From positions 1-63,133 of the forward strand of contig CAKUAR010000013.1 in NCBI GenBank assembly GCA_934636465.1: 63,133 bases of DNA, read 5' to 3'. The stretch comes from an uncultured Muribaculaceae bacterium (GTDB lineage: Bacteria > Bacteroidota > Bacteroidia > Bacteroidales > Muribaculaceae). This document shows, piece by piece, positions 16,698-25,774 of the stretch (within the stretch, counting starts at the first letter, position 1; each line of letters opens with the position of its first letter). A model generated the notes under the pieces. That model was not told the origin of the DNA, searched no databases, and worked only from the letters and a program-made list of their open reading frames with translations. The position numbers were made by a program, and so were the translations under genes.

Positions 16698-18269
16698 ATG
16701 TTCAAGGCTGCACAGATTGCCGCCAAACAATGGTTGACAGCAGAAAACATCGCATTTGCCACATTATGCGCAATAGCCACACTGACCGTTGACCACAACA
16801 TGACCGACCCTTACATCACGGCAAAGGGTTGCTACGCCGTCTTTGCCTGTTTTGCCCTTGTGGCAGTAGTGTGCACAAAGATCATTTACGGCAAACCTGT
16901 AAAATTTGACTATTGGCAACTATCCGCCATTTTTGTGGGAGTGTGCCTCACCGAGGCGGTGGCAGCCATGTGGCGACAGGGAATTCACGCCGGCATTAGC
17001 GGCATAGCCGGCGACTTTGACAACCCTGCCGGGTTTGCGGCTTGCACAAGCTGCGGATTTGCCATAGCGGCACACCGCGCGCTCACGTCGGCAGGAAGCA
17101 AAACCAGCGTGTGGCTATGGAGTGCGGCCAGTGCCGCAATGCTGCTTGCCACAGTCCTGTCGGCATGCAGGTCGGGCATAATGTCGTGCGGAGTCGTGGC
17201 GGCAGCCCTGTGCATAATCAAAACCAGACGGCACCGTGCACTGGTAACACTTGTTCTGACCACCACCGCCATAGCCCTGGTAATCGCCCTCTATAATTTG
17301 AAACCCGACTCGGCCAATGGCCGGCTACTAATCTGGAGCGCCACTCTCGACATGATAGCTCAAAAGCCTCTGTTTGGCTGGGGTGCCAACGCGTTCAAGG
17401 CACACTACATGAATTTTCAGGCCACATGGCTGATGCACCACCCTGGCAGCAAGGCCGCCATGCTTGCCGACAATGTGCCAGTAGCCTACAACGAATACCT
17501 TAATTTGCTTGTCTGCTATGGTTTGGCCGGACTCATCACATGCGCCGCAGTGGCAGTGTGGCTCATTAGAAACAGATACCGCAAACCCAGCCGCAGCAAG
17601 ACATCGGCTCTGCTCGTGCTGCTCGCCATAGCAGTGATGTCGCTGTCATCATACCCATTAACCTACGCTCTCACATGGGTGGCAATCGGCTTGAGCCTCG
17701 TGCCTTTTGCTAAGCCATATCGGTTTAAGTCTGGTGTCTTGGCCATTGCGGCAAGTTGCTTTGCTGCAATAGGCATAGTGACAACAGGGGCATATATCCA
17801 CGCATTGCACCGCTGGAACAGGCTGTCGCTGTCGGCGCCCACACAGCGAGTGCTGCGCGGTTACGACAGCCTGACACCCTGGCTTGGCGATAATCCTTAT
17901 TTTCTTTATAACTACGCCGTGATGCTGCTTGATGCCAACAACACGGACAAGGCTTTGCTTGTGGCAGAAAATTGTGATAAGATGTGGGACGACTACGACC
18001 TGGAACTTCTGCTTGCCGACATTCACACCGCACAGCACAACCATTATGCAGCCATAGCCCACTATAGCAAAGCCGAGCGAATGTGCCCAAACAGGTTTGT
18101 GCCACCATACGAACTGATGAACGCCTACACTTCCATAGGCAACACAGTCACGGCACAGCACTACGCCAAAATCATAGCTACAAAGAAAATAAAAATCCAA
18201 ACTCCAGCCACACATCAAATCATTGCCGAAGCACACGCTCTGCTAAAGACCAATACCCCTGACAGGTAG
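16698..18269 (+). CDS. O-antigen ligase/polymerase-like membrane protein with TPR tail
   Basis: From the ATG at 16698 the product has 523 residues. An in-frame TTG at 16653 overlapping the previous stop is an alternative start. About ten hydrophobic helices occupy residues 10-370, with the Wzy_C/WaaL-type loop (GRLLIWSATLDMIAQKPLFG and GWGANAFKAHY). The last 130 residues are soluble, Ala/Tyr-rich and TPR-like (LLVAENCDKMWDDYDLELLL). The family transfers or polymerises lipid-linked glycans on the outer face of the inner membrane, and some members glycosylate proteins. Pairing with a transglutaminase-like lipoprotein is notable. The acceptor is unknown. Confidence 0.7.
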   Translation: MFKAAQIAAKQWLTAENIAFATLCAIATLTVDHNMTDPYITAKGCYAVFACFALVAVVCTKIIYGKPVKFDYWQLSAIFVGVCLTEAVAAMWRQGIHAGISGIAGDFDNPAGFAACTSCGFAIAAHRALTSAGSKTSVWLWSAASAAMLLATVLSACRSGIMSCGVVAAALCIIKTRRHRALVTLVLTTTAIALVIALYNLKPDSANGRLLIWSATLDMIAQKPLFGWGANAFKAHYMNFQATWLMHHPGSKAAMLADNVPVAYNEYLNLLVCYGLAGLITCAAVAVWLIRNRYRKPSRSKTSALLVLLAIAVMSLSSYPLTYALTWVAIGLSLVPFAKPYRFKSGVLAIAASCFAAIGIVTTGAYIHALHRWNRLSLSAPTQRVLRGYDSLTPWLGDNPYFLYNYAVMLLDANNTDKALLVAENCDKMWDDYDLELLLADIHTAQHNHYAAIAHYSKAERMCPNRFVPPYELMNAYTSIGNTVTAQHYAKIIATKKIKIQTPATHQIIAEAHALLKTNTPDR

Positions 18270-18410
18270 AACATTGCAAGTTATTTCGAACATTAACGTT
18301 TTTTAACATAAACTGTATTGCACAAAACACTTTTTCAACATATCTTGCTGCCAAATTAAAAACACCATGTATTTGACTATTAAAGCAATATTAGCCGAAG
18401 CCTGAAGCTA

Positions 18411-18429
18411 CCCAACCACAATGGTTGGG
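18411..18429 (+). terminator. Possible weak terminator after the O-antigen-ligase-like gene
   Basis: The perfect hairpin CCCAACCA-CAA-TGGTTGGG is followed only by ACTAATTTC, so the U-run is poor. It may terminate the upstream pair or structure the leader of A3. Confidence 0.3.
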
Positions 18430-18545
18430 ACTAATTTCAACATTTCTTATTCGTGCAACTATTCTCCTAAACAAAATGACTTTTCAATTCATTATAAAAC
18501 GAACAATCAACTTTTATTGAAATTTAACACAAATATTTAAACATT

Positions 18546-19328
18546 ATGAACAACTTAACAAAAACAAGTTTATTTGTTCTTCTAACTATCGCTGCCATGG
18601 CAGGAATATTCTTTGCATGCGAGAAAAACGAACCAGAAGCATTCGTGTCAAACGAAAACTCAGAATTTTTACAACTAAGTCCAAATGCGAATTTAGATGA
18701 TTTCACTACGTTAACAGAAAATGACAGAAACGTTTTAAGGGAAGCTTGCATACGTTTAAAAATAAACGAGTTAGCACCTAACGAAAAGTTCAAAATCAAA
18801 TCTGGCAAAGAAGTCAATATTTCTGAAGATATATATAATTACTTTTACTATGCACACATTGCAAACTTTAAAGATAGTAGAAAACGCAGAAAAGTCAATG
18901 GAGAAGGTGCAATCCCAGATAGCATCAAATGTGCACAATTTGTCATTCATGACATTTTATATGACTTTGGGAAAAATATATCTGTGGACGACATAACCAA
19001 ATGGTGCTATTCAAATGGACTTTTTGACCCTACAAATGGAACTCCAAGCTATAAGCTGCCATACATATTAGAACATTACTTTAAATCCCCAAAACAATGC
19101 AACATTAGTTCACTACCACAATTATACACAAGAAGTGGCGCAGCAAGCTACATCGTCACATTTAAACAAAACGCACTAACCACAGACGGAAGACCTACTG
19201 GCCACGTTGCACGTTTAGACTTATATACAGGCACATATATGCTTGGATGTAGTTCTCAACTAAATGGCGCAATCGAAGTTCACATAGACAATATAGAATC
19301 AATATACTATGTTGACGAAATCAGATAA
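18546..19328 (+). CDS. Papain/C39-like lipoprotein, likely altered active site (copy A3)
   Basis: This 260-residue paralog of A1 and A2 has the same lipid-anchor position (Cys25, GIFFAC) and the tail EKNEPEA. Cys129 (DSIKCAQFVIHDILYDFG) and His220 (PTGHVARLDLY) align with the predicted catalytic Cys and His. The third position differs: where A1 and A2 have C-x-NPQD, this protein has CSSQLNG, so the Asn is replaced by Ser or shifted. It may be inactive or use another residue. It heads the only rightward cassette and is followed by two B-family genes after 18 and 14 bases. Strongly AT-rich. Confidence 0.68.
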   Translation: MNNLTKTSLFVLLTIAAMAGIFFACEKNEPEAFVSNENSEFLQLSPNANLDDFTTLTENDRNVLREACIRLKINELAPNEKFKIKSGKEVNISEDIYNYFYYAHIANFKDSRKRRKVNGEGAIPDSIKCAQFVIHDILYDFGKNISVDDITKWCYSNGLFDPTNGTPSYKLPYILEHYFKSPKQCNISSLPQLYTRSGAASYIVTFKQNALTTDGRPTGHVARLDLYTGTYMLGCSSQLNGAIEVHIDNIESIYYVDEIR

Positions 19329-19346
19329 CTATAAAATTCAAACAAT

Positions 19347-20081
19347 ATGAAAAATCAAATATTTGCCTTAGGTGCAATCGTCTGCTTATGTTTTTGCACT
19401 AATGCGAAAACAAGCATATTTCCCGTGAAGCTACCATTGAAATCATACGCAGCTTATTGTCAAAAGGCGTTTGACATAACAATCTCCACGCCAAAAGGGT
19501 TTGCCGACATGAAGCAAACTGGAGCCTACTCTCCATTTTCTAAAAATGGCAACATAGCCCCAACGTGTGTCATGGGCGCTTTTGCAAAATCTAACGACAG
19601 CCAGTGCGTCGTTATGTTTGGTGACCTGCGGTTTCCTGTGTCGAAAGAAGAAATCACAAGCGGCACCTTGAGCGAAAAAGCCGCTAATTTCCTGACATGG
19701 GCCACAAGTGCGTCGGGCTACAATATCTGCCGCCAGCAATCTGTCAACCTGAACGACTGCGCCACCTTTCTGCCGGCAAACAAGTTCAATGCCGACTCTG
19801 CAATCACCGTGTCAATGCCCACCAATGGCGAAACCATCGATGGAACAAACTACACCACTTGCACGCAGCTACTACTCAAAAAGGCCGGACGGCCAGTGAT
19901 TGAGGTAAGCATTCTTTTTACCGATAAAGGAGTTGCCAACAAGCAGCAATATCTCGACAGCATTTTCAAGGCCGTGAAGTTTGGCAATGCAGCAAACTGG
20001 ATCTACGACAAAGCAACCGACAAGGCTGCAAGCGAAAAATACTTGAAGCCGTGGAATAACAAACTATCTATTGCAAAATAA
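19347..20081 (+). CDS. Secreted B-family protein (copy B3), unknown function
   Basis: The 244-residue product has a signal peptide (MKNQIFALGAIVCLCFCTNA). Family marks are the N-terminal SYAAYCQKAFDITISTPKGF block, and a C-terminal Cys (TTCTQLLLKKAGRP) followed by ILFTDKGVANKQQYLDSIF and KFGNAANW. It continues about 25 residues beyond the other members. It lies between A3 and B4 in one transcript. The 5' part is more AT-rich than the 3' part, which may point to a recombination join between diverged copies. No function can be assigned. Confidence 0.72.
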   Translation: MKNQIFALGAIVCLCFCTNAKTSIFPVKLPLKSYAAYCQKAFDITISTPKGFADMKQTGAYSPFSKNGNIAPTCVMGAFAKSNDSQCVVMFGDLRFPVSKEEITSGTLSEKAANFLTWATSASGYNICRQQSVNLNDCATFLPANKFNADSAITVSMPTNGETIDGTNYTTCTQLLLKKAGRPVIEVSILFTDKGVANKQQYLDSIFKAVKFGNAANWIYDKATDKAASEKYLKPWNNKLSIAK

Positions 20082-20095
20082 GCAATCACATTATT

Positions 20096-20794
20096 ATGGC
20101 ACATATCTTGAAACGATTATTCTTTATAATTCTATTGGGCGCACTGCTTTTCACCAACGGCAATAGTGCAGAAAAGTCGCTACAATTTTTGCCTACATTG
20201 CAAGCAATTCCCGGTGAAAACAAACAGGGCGTCAATTTCAATACATATCAAAATGAAGCCAAACGGCAATTCAATTTTGTGCTTTCAACTCCCGCAAACT
20301 TCAATGACGACCACAGAGTAATGATGTTTGTGTATCCGCAAAACAAAGCTTGCGGCAAACGCTCTGGCGCTGTGTATGAAACACTTCTAATGTCGCAAGA
20401 CAAAGAATGTGCCATTGCGTTGATTGGCCTTCCGGAAATAGAAAACGTCAAGCGAACCGAAGCAAAGCAGCTCATCGACAGCGAAATCTACGGCAGCCTT
20501 AACGCGTTAGACAAAAAAGCACAAAGCGGCATAAACGTCAATGACTATGTTACGTCTCTATCAGCAGCCATAGCCAAGAACACCACAAATGCCGACAACG
20601 CCTATTTGGTGGATTTCCCCAAAATGGCACAAACTGGCGACTTGGCAGCATGGACACACTGCCAAGGACTTTATTTTGAGAAGAAAGGGCAACCAATGTT
20701 CTTTGTGAAAGTCCTCTACACCGACAAAGGCTATGCCAACATGGCAAAATATCTGCCAGCGGCTTTCAGTGTGTTTCGCTACGGCAGCAAATAA
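20096..20794 (+). CDS. Secreted B-family protein (copy B4), unknown function
   Basis: This 232-residue protein has a signal peptide (ending LFTNGNSA). It is closest to B2: GVNFNTYQNEAKRQFNFVLS near the N-terminus, and THCQGLYFEKKGQPMFFVKV, LYTDKGYANMAKYLPAAFSV and FRYGSK at the end. It stops earlier than B2, right after the YG block. It is the last gene of the A3-B3-B4 unit and is followed by a strong terminator. Two B genes behind one A gene suggest that the number of B partners varies by duplication. Confidence 0.73.
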   Translation: MAHILKRLFFIILLGALLFTNGNSAEKSLQFLPTLQAIPGENKQGVNFNTYQNEAKRQFNFVLSTPANFNDDHRVMMFVYPQNKACGKRSGAVYETLLMSQDKECAIALIGLPEIENVKRTEAKQLIDSEIYGSLNALDKKAQSGINVNDYVTSLSAAIAKNTTNADNAYLVDFPKMAQTGDLAAWTHCQGLYFEKKGQPMFFVKVLYTDKGYANMAKYLPAAFSVFRYGSK

Positions 20795-20836
20795 GATAAG
20801 TTCACCATAGCACGAATAATGAAAACTTCAAGCTTT

Positions 20837-20882
20837 GTGGCAAAGGCACCTATGCTAGGCGTTCCTTTGCCACTCGCTTTTT
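20837..20882 (+). terminator. Intrinsic terminator of the A3-B3-B4 unit
   Basis: The stem GTGGCAAAGG with CCTTTGCCAC is followed by TCGCTTTTT, about 45 bases after the B4 stop. Confidence 0.8.
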
Positions 20883-21157
20883 ACCCGACACGCCCACATG
20901 AGCGAGCCAGCAGCGGCAGTCGCGCAGCAATGGCGCAGCGGGTGTGACGGCGGCGCGAGGCGTTGCAAGTGTCAATTTCAATTCCTATTTTTGCAAAAAC
21001 AAATTCATGCTGTCCAATGTACACACCGCCTTTCCGCATCACCACTAAAGCTGTCAAAGGCAAGGAGTTATGCAGCAAAAAGCACCCAATAAAGCACCCA
21101 ATAAATCGGGCTATTGGGTGACAAACGAATAAACCGACGCTTCACGCACAACACGAT
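20883..21157. other. Intergenic region upstream of the pseudouridine synthase gene
   Basis: The sequence contains the tandem AAAGCACCCAAT AAAGCACCCAAT (about 21079-21103) and the inverted arm ATTGGGTG (about 21113-21120). These could form alternative hairpins in the leader of the downstream gene. No gene is supported here. Confidence 0.4.
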
Positions 21158-22846
21158 ATGACCCAAGCAAGCAATTCTGAAACAGAAAACCGGCTGCACC
21201 GGTTCTGCCGAGCCATAAGCCCAGCGGAGCTGCCCAGTCAATTCACGTTTCCGTTTCACTATGTGCCCCACAAGTTGTGTGTAGAGGCCGCGCACGATGT
21301 GCAGACCCACATAGTGCAGTGCCACGCCCTTGCCGCCGAGCTTAGCCATGGCAAAATGCTCGGTGTGCTCGTGGTGCAGTGCCACGATGGGGCAATAGGA
21401 TATTTGGCGGCATATTCCGGCAACCTCTCTGCCGCCGCCAGCAACGATGCAAGCTGGTTTGTGCCGCCAGTCTATGACCTGCTCCGCCCCGACGGCGAGT
21501 TTAAGCGAGGCGAGGCTGAAATATCTGCCATAAATCACCGCATAGCTGCCTTGGAGCAGTCGCCAGAGCTGTTGGCACTCAAGCAGCAGCTGACCCACGT
21601 CATCAGCCGTCAGCAAGCCGAAGAAGCTGCTTACCGAACCACCATGGCACAAGCCAAGCGACGCCGCCAGGCTCTGCGCAGCAGCGCCGGGCTGTCGCCG
21701 TCGCAAGCCGCCGAGCTGATAGCCGAGAGCCAATTTCAAAAAGCCGAGCTAAAGCGCATGAAGCGGCGGCACGCTGCCGAGGCCAATGAGCTGACCGCAA
21801 AAATTAAAAGCATTGAAGCCGACGTTGTGGCACTGAAACTGAAACGCAAACGCCAGTCCGAGGCTTTGCAGCAACGCATTTTCCAGTGGTTTGTGGTCAG
21901 CAATGCCAAGGGCGAGCAACGCTCGCTTGCGCAGATTTTTGCCGAGCAAAGCCTCGCTTCGGGCACGACCTCGCGCTTTTCAGCCACGCCGCCGGCAGGT
22001 TCGGGCGAGTGTTGCGCCCCAAAATTGCTGCAATGGGCATATAAGTGCCACTTCAAGCCCATCTGCATGGCAGAGTTCTGGTGGGGCAAGTCGCCGGCAG
22101 CCGATGTACGCCACCAGGGGCATTTCTACCCCGCATGCCTCAGCAAATGCCGCCCCATATTGCAATTCATGATGCAGGGGCTTGACGTGGAACCAAATCC
22201 ACTCGAAAACGGCGATTCCGGCACTGAACCGCTCGAAATAGTTTGGGAAGACGACTGGATTATGGTGGTCAACAAACCAGCCGGACTACTAACCACGCCC
22301 GGCAAAGTGACCGACGACTCGCTCACATCGCGCATCAAGCAGTGCCGCCCCGGTGCCTCCGGCCCTCTCGCCGTGCACCGCCTCGACATGGCCACATCGG
22401 GCCTCGTAATCATAGCCAAGGACATCGACACCTACCGCCAGCTTCAGCGACAGTTCGCCAGCCGCGCCGTGAGCAAGCGCTATGTGGCTCTCGTTGACGG
22501 CACACCGCCGAGCGAGCAAGGCACCGTCACGCTGCCCTTGCGCCCCGACGTGACCGACCGTCCGCGCCAAGTGGTAGATGCGCGCCACGGCAAACCGGCT
22601 GTGACTCATTTTCGGTTGATTTCAGCCCACCACGGCCATGCGCGCATTGAGTTCCGCCCTCACACCGGGCGCACCCACCAGTTGCGCGTGCACGCGTCAC
22701 ACGAGCAAGGGCTCAACGCCCCCATTGTGGGCGACATGCTCTATGGCAAGGCGGCCGACCGGCTCTATTTGCACGCCGAGTCAATCACGTTCACCCACCC
22801 TGTGACCCACAAAGTAATCACCATTAGCCGCAAAGCCGACTTTTGA
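21158..22846 (+). CDS. RluA-family pseudouridine synthase with long N-terminal extension
   Basis: The 562-residue protein ends in an RluA-type catalytic domain (about 345-562). This includes VVNKPAGLLTTPG, the catalytic Asp in HRLDMATSGLV, RYVALVDG, and the closing HTGRTHQLRVH and GDMLYG blocks. RluA enzymes isomerise uridine in 23S rRNA or tRNA. The first 340 residues contain a conserved-looking N-terminal domain, a long coiled coil rich in Ala/Gln/Glu/Lys (about 120-250), and a segment PICMAEFWWGKSP before the catalytic part. Similar long RluA proteins exist in Bacteroides and Vibrio. The rRNA target is not predictable. It converges on the permease gene with only 5 bases between the stops. 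Confidence 0.82.
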   Translation: MTQASNSETENRLHRFCRAISPAELPSQFTFPFHYVPHKLCVEAAHDVQTHIVQCHALAAELSHGKMLGVLVVQCHDGAIGYLAAYSGNLSAAASNDASWFVPPVYDLLRPDGEFKRGEAEISAINHRIAALEQSPELLALKQQLTHVISRQQAEEAAYRTTMAQAKRRRQALRSSAGLSPSQAAELIAESQFQKAELKRMKRRHAAEANELTAKIKSIEADVVALKLKRKRQSEALQQRIFQWFVVSNAKGEQRSLAQIFAEQSLASGTTSRFSATPPAGSGECCAPKLLQWAYKCHFKPICMAEFWWGKSPAADVRHQGHFYPACLSKCRPILQFMMQGLDVEPNPLENGDSGTEPLEIVWEDDWIMVVNKPAGLLTTPGKVTDDSLTSRIKQCRPGASGPLAVHRLDMATSGLVIIAKDIDTYRQLQRQFASRAVSKRYVALVDGTPPSEQGTVTLPLRPDVTDRPRQVVDARHGKPAVTHFRLISAHHGHARIEFRPHTGRTHQLRVHASHEQGLNAPIVGDMLYGKAADRLYLHAESITFTHPVTHKVITISRKADF

Positions 22847-22851
22847 ATCAA

Positions 22852-23994
22852 TCAAGCCTTGCCGTCGGGCTCTTTAACCGCAGCCGGCTTTTTCTTGGCG
22901 CACAGCGGATTTGGCACATGCAGCACATACTCACTGTAGTAGCTGATTATGAGCGTGGTGAGCGGCAAAGCAATTATCAGCCCCACGAAGCCGAGCACAT
23001 AGCCCCATATCGACAACGACAGAAATATGATTGCCGGATTAAGCCCCATTTGCTGCTTCATAATGTGGGGCATTAGCACCAGGTCTTGAATGGCTTGACA
23101 TAGCAGATAAGCGCCCACAGTCCAGGCAAAAAGCACCCAGAAGCTGCCGCCGGTGGCAACCGACGCCACAAGGCACAAAAATGCGGCTATGGGTATCGAC
23201 ACGAGTTGCAGGTAGGGCACCATGTTGAGCAAGCCTATAAACAGACCAAAGGCTATTGCCATGGGCAAATCTATGATGTAAAACTCCACTGCAAATATCA
23301 CGCCCACGCACAGCGACACCAGCGCCTGACCTCTGAAATAGTGGCTCATGGTGAGCTTCACGTCTTCTATCACTCTGAACGAGAGTTTGCGGTATTTGGG
23401 CGGAATGGCTGCCTTGAAGCTGCGGCTTATCTTGTCGTAGTCCATCAGCACAAAAAACATGTAGAGCAGCACCACAATCCACGACACTATGGTGAGCAGC
23501 ACGCTCATTGTGCCTCCCACAACCGTCCATGTGCCCGATGCCACACGGTTCAGTATCTTCACCCACTGGTCTTTGGTTATCAGGTTCGACAGATAGTTCA
23601 CATCAAGGTGCTGCACTATGTAGTCGTGTACGGCAGCCGGTATGTATGGCTCCTTAAACGACAACTTGGCATAGGTGGCAAGCATTGAAATCATGCTTGA
23701 GAACTCATCTACCAAATACGGTATCAGCAGCCACAGCACGCCACCAAGCAGCGAAAACGCCAGCACTATGGTCAGCACCGACGACAGCGCCCTTTGCTTC
23801 AAGTGCAGCGTGCGCCGGAGCCACTCCTCACAAGGATTGAGAATATAGGCCAGCAGGCAGCCCACCAAAAACGGCAGCAGCACGCCGCTCAAGTAATCAA
23901 CCACAAATATCAGCACACCCACCACCACTATGGTCATGACGATGCGTATCACACGGTCGAAATCATATTTTCTCGTTGTTTCGTTTGCTTCCAT
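22852..23994 (-). CDS. AI-2E family transporter (permease)
   Basis: This 380-residue inner-membrane protein of the AI-2E/PerM/TqsA family has about eight transmembrane helices. Paired N-terminal helices (IVMTIVVVGVLIFVVDYLSG) come first, a soluble middle segment (about 100-160) follows, and the C-terminal bundle has the family motifs FVGLLNMVPYLQ-type (FIGLLNMVPYLQLVSIPIAA) and GYVLGFVGLIIALPL. Members export small molecules or act as Na/H antiporters; the substrate is unknown. The tail is cytoplasmic and charged. It is a single gene, convergent with the pseudouridine synthase. Confidence 0.88.
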   Translation of the reverse strand: MEANETTRKYDFDRVIRIVMTIVVVGVLIFVVDYLSGVLLPFLVGCLLAYILNPCEEWLRRTLHLKQRALSSVLTIVLAFSLLGGVLWLLIPYLVDEFSSMISMLATYAKLSFKEPYIPAAVHDYIVQHLDVNYLSNLITKDQWVKILNRVASGTWTVVGGTMSVLLTIVSWIVVLLYMFFVLMDYDKISRSFKAAIPPKYRKLSFRVIEDVKLTMSHYFRGQALVSLCVGVIFAVEFYIIDLPMAIAFGLFIGLLNMVPYLQLVSIPIAAFLCLVASVATGGSFWVLFAWTVGAYLLCQAIQDLVLMPHIMKQQMGLNPAIIFLSLSIWGYVLGFVGLIIALPLTTLIISYYSEYVLHVPNPLCAKKKPAAVKEPDGKA

Positions 23995-24269
23995 AACTCA
24001 CATGTTTTTCTTTGACAACGGCAAATTTATCTATTATTTCACAAAACCACCGCTTTTTTGCCCCACAAACACCACTCCAGCCCAGCAAATACGCACCATT
24101 GCGCACCACCCCCGGCGTTTTGCCACAAATTTGGGAAAAAAGAGGCGGTTTTCAACGTTTTTCTGTAACTTAGAGGCTGAATTGCAGAATTATCGCAACG
24201 CTGCCGCGCCTGCGCTTTTTCCGCAACCATAAAACAAACTGCATTACAAAAACAGAAACGTCTTTTGCG

Positions 24270-25721
24270 ATGAAACATTCTTTTACCTTCACAATAAGGC
24301 TTGCCGCCATGGCATTAATCGCCACACTGGCAGCAGCCCACGCCACAGCACTCACCCTGCCGCAGCAAATAGGCGACAACATGGTGCTCCAGCAAAAAAC
24401 GCGCGCCGCGCTCTGGGGCTGGGCCAAGCCAAAATCCACCGTCAAAGTGAAATGCTCGTGGTCAACCTCGCCTGTCAGTGCCACCGCCGACAGCAAGGGG
24501 CGTTGGCTCGCCAAAGTACCCACAGTGGAGGGCAACTATAATCCGCAGACCATCACCATAGAGGGCGACAAGCAAACCATCAATCTGCACAACGTGCTCA
24601 TAGGCGAGGTGTGGTTTGCCAGCGGACAGAGCAACATGGAAATGACCATAGGCGGCTATCCGGCACAGCCTGTGGAGGGCAGCGACACAATCACGGCTTT
24701 TGCCAGCGAATATAGCAACAAAATACGCATGGCCACACTCGCGCTAAGCGCAACCAACCTTGCCGCCGACTCCGTGGCTGGCGCATGGAAGGTGTGCAAC
24801 CCCGAAAATGTGTCCAAATTCTCAGCCGTGGGCTACTTCTTTGCCGAGACGCTAAACCGCCTGCTCGATGTGCCTGTGGGCATCATAGCGTGCAGCTGGG
24901 GCGGCTCGTATGTGGAGGGGTGGCTCCCCGAGGAGGCAGCAGAAGCGTTTCCCGAAATCGATGACAACTTCAAGTCGGTGCTCGCGGCACAGGGTCACAG
25001 CGTGTCGAAGCTGTTTAACGGCATGGTAAGTCCGTTGCGCAACTACACCATTCGCGGCTTCTTGTGGAACCAGGGTGAGAGCAACGCTTCTTCTGACTGG
25101 TGCAAATATTACGCCATTCACTTCTCAGCCATGCTTCAGGCGTGGCGCAATGCGTTTAACCAAGGCGACCTACCCATGTATTGCGTGGAAATCCCGGGCT
25201 GGCGCTACGACGGCAACAATCTGCTCATGGGCGCATTTGGACGCGAGGAGCAATGGAAAGGCGCCGACATGAGCGACAAATGCGAAATGGTGAGCGTGAT
25301 TGACTGCATGCACCCCGACCAGTCCGACGACATTCACGGCAGCATGAAGCGCCCGGTGGGCGAACGGCTCGCTTTCATGGCGGCAGCCAAGACCTACGGT
25401 CTGAAAAACATGCCGTGCAACTATTCGCGTTTCACCAAGGCCGACTTCAACGGCAACACCGCCACCTTGCACTTCACCAACGCCGCCAACGGCTTCACGC
25501 CCCACGACGCTCTCGTGGGCTTTGAGGTGGCTGGCGCCGACAAGCGTTTCTATCCCGCCACCGCCACCGAGGTGTGGCAAACTGGTGACATCACCGTCAC
25601 AAGTCCCAAGGTAAAGGAAATCAAGGCCGTGCGTTACTGTTTCAAAAACTGGGTAATAGGCAAAATCCACAACAGCCAGTGGCTGCCGCTCGTGCCTTTC
25701 CGCACCGACAACTGGGATTAA
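24270..25721 (+). CDS. Sialate O-acetylesterase-like SGNH hydrolase, copy 1
   Basis: The 483-residue exported esterase (signal peptide ending HATA) is the first of three tandem paralogs. A jelly-roll N-terminal part (LTLPQQIGDNMVLQQ) leads to the SGNH block I ASGQSNMEM with Ser121. Further blocks are SWGGSYVEGW, GFLWNQGES and, near residue 350, DDIHGSMKRPVGERLA with the catalytic His. The family removes O-acetyl groups from sialic acids or other glycans; the substrate here is unknown. A His-Gly replaces the usual His-Pro in all three copies. The gene has its own upstream region and 53 bases separate it from copy 2. Confidence 0.85.
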   Translation: MKHSFTFTIRLAAMALIATLAAAHATALTLPQQIGDNMVLQQKTRAALWGWAKPKSTVKVKCSWSTSPVSATADSKGRWLAKVPTVEGNYNPQTITIEGDKQTINLHNVLIGEVWFASGQSNMEMTIGGYPAQPVEGSDTITAFASEYSNKIRMATLALSATNLAADSVAGAWKVCNPENVSKFSAVGYFFAETLNRLLDVPVGIIACSWGGSYVEGWLPEEAAEAFPEIDDNFKSVLAAQGHSVSKLFNGMVSPLRNYTIRGFLWNQGESNASSDWCKYYAIHFSAMLQAWRNAFNQGDLPMYCVEIPGWRYDGNNLLMGAFGREEQWKGADMSDKCEMVSVIDCMHPDQSDDIHGSMKRPVGERLAFMAAAKTYGLKNMPCNYSRFTKADFNGNTATLHFTNAANGFTPHDALVGFEVAGADKRFYPATATEVWQTGDITVTSPKVKEIKAVRYCFKNWVIGKIHNSQWLPLVPFRTDNWD

Positions 25722-25774
25722 CAAAACTCTCACAATCAAGAAAAAAAACAAACTGACAACAAAAACACCTAACG

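Noticed and set aside
20898..21092. Frame of 64 codons between the terminator and the pseudouridine synthase gene
   Set aside because: No plausible start context or domain; composition Ala/Arg/Cys-rich as in random GC-rich sequence.
20883..21110. CRISPR-like or tandem repeat array near 21079-21120
   Set aside because: Only two copies of a 12-base unit plus one inverted arm; no spacers or cas genes.
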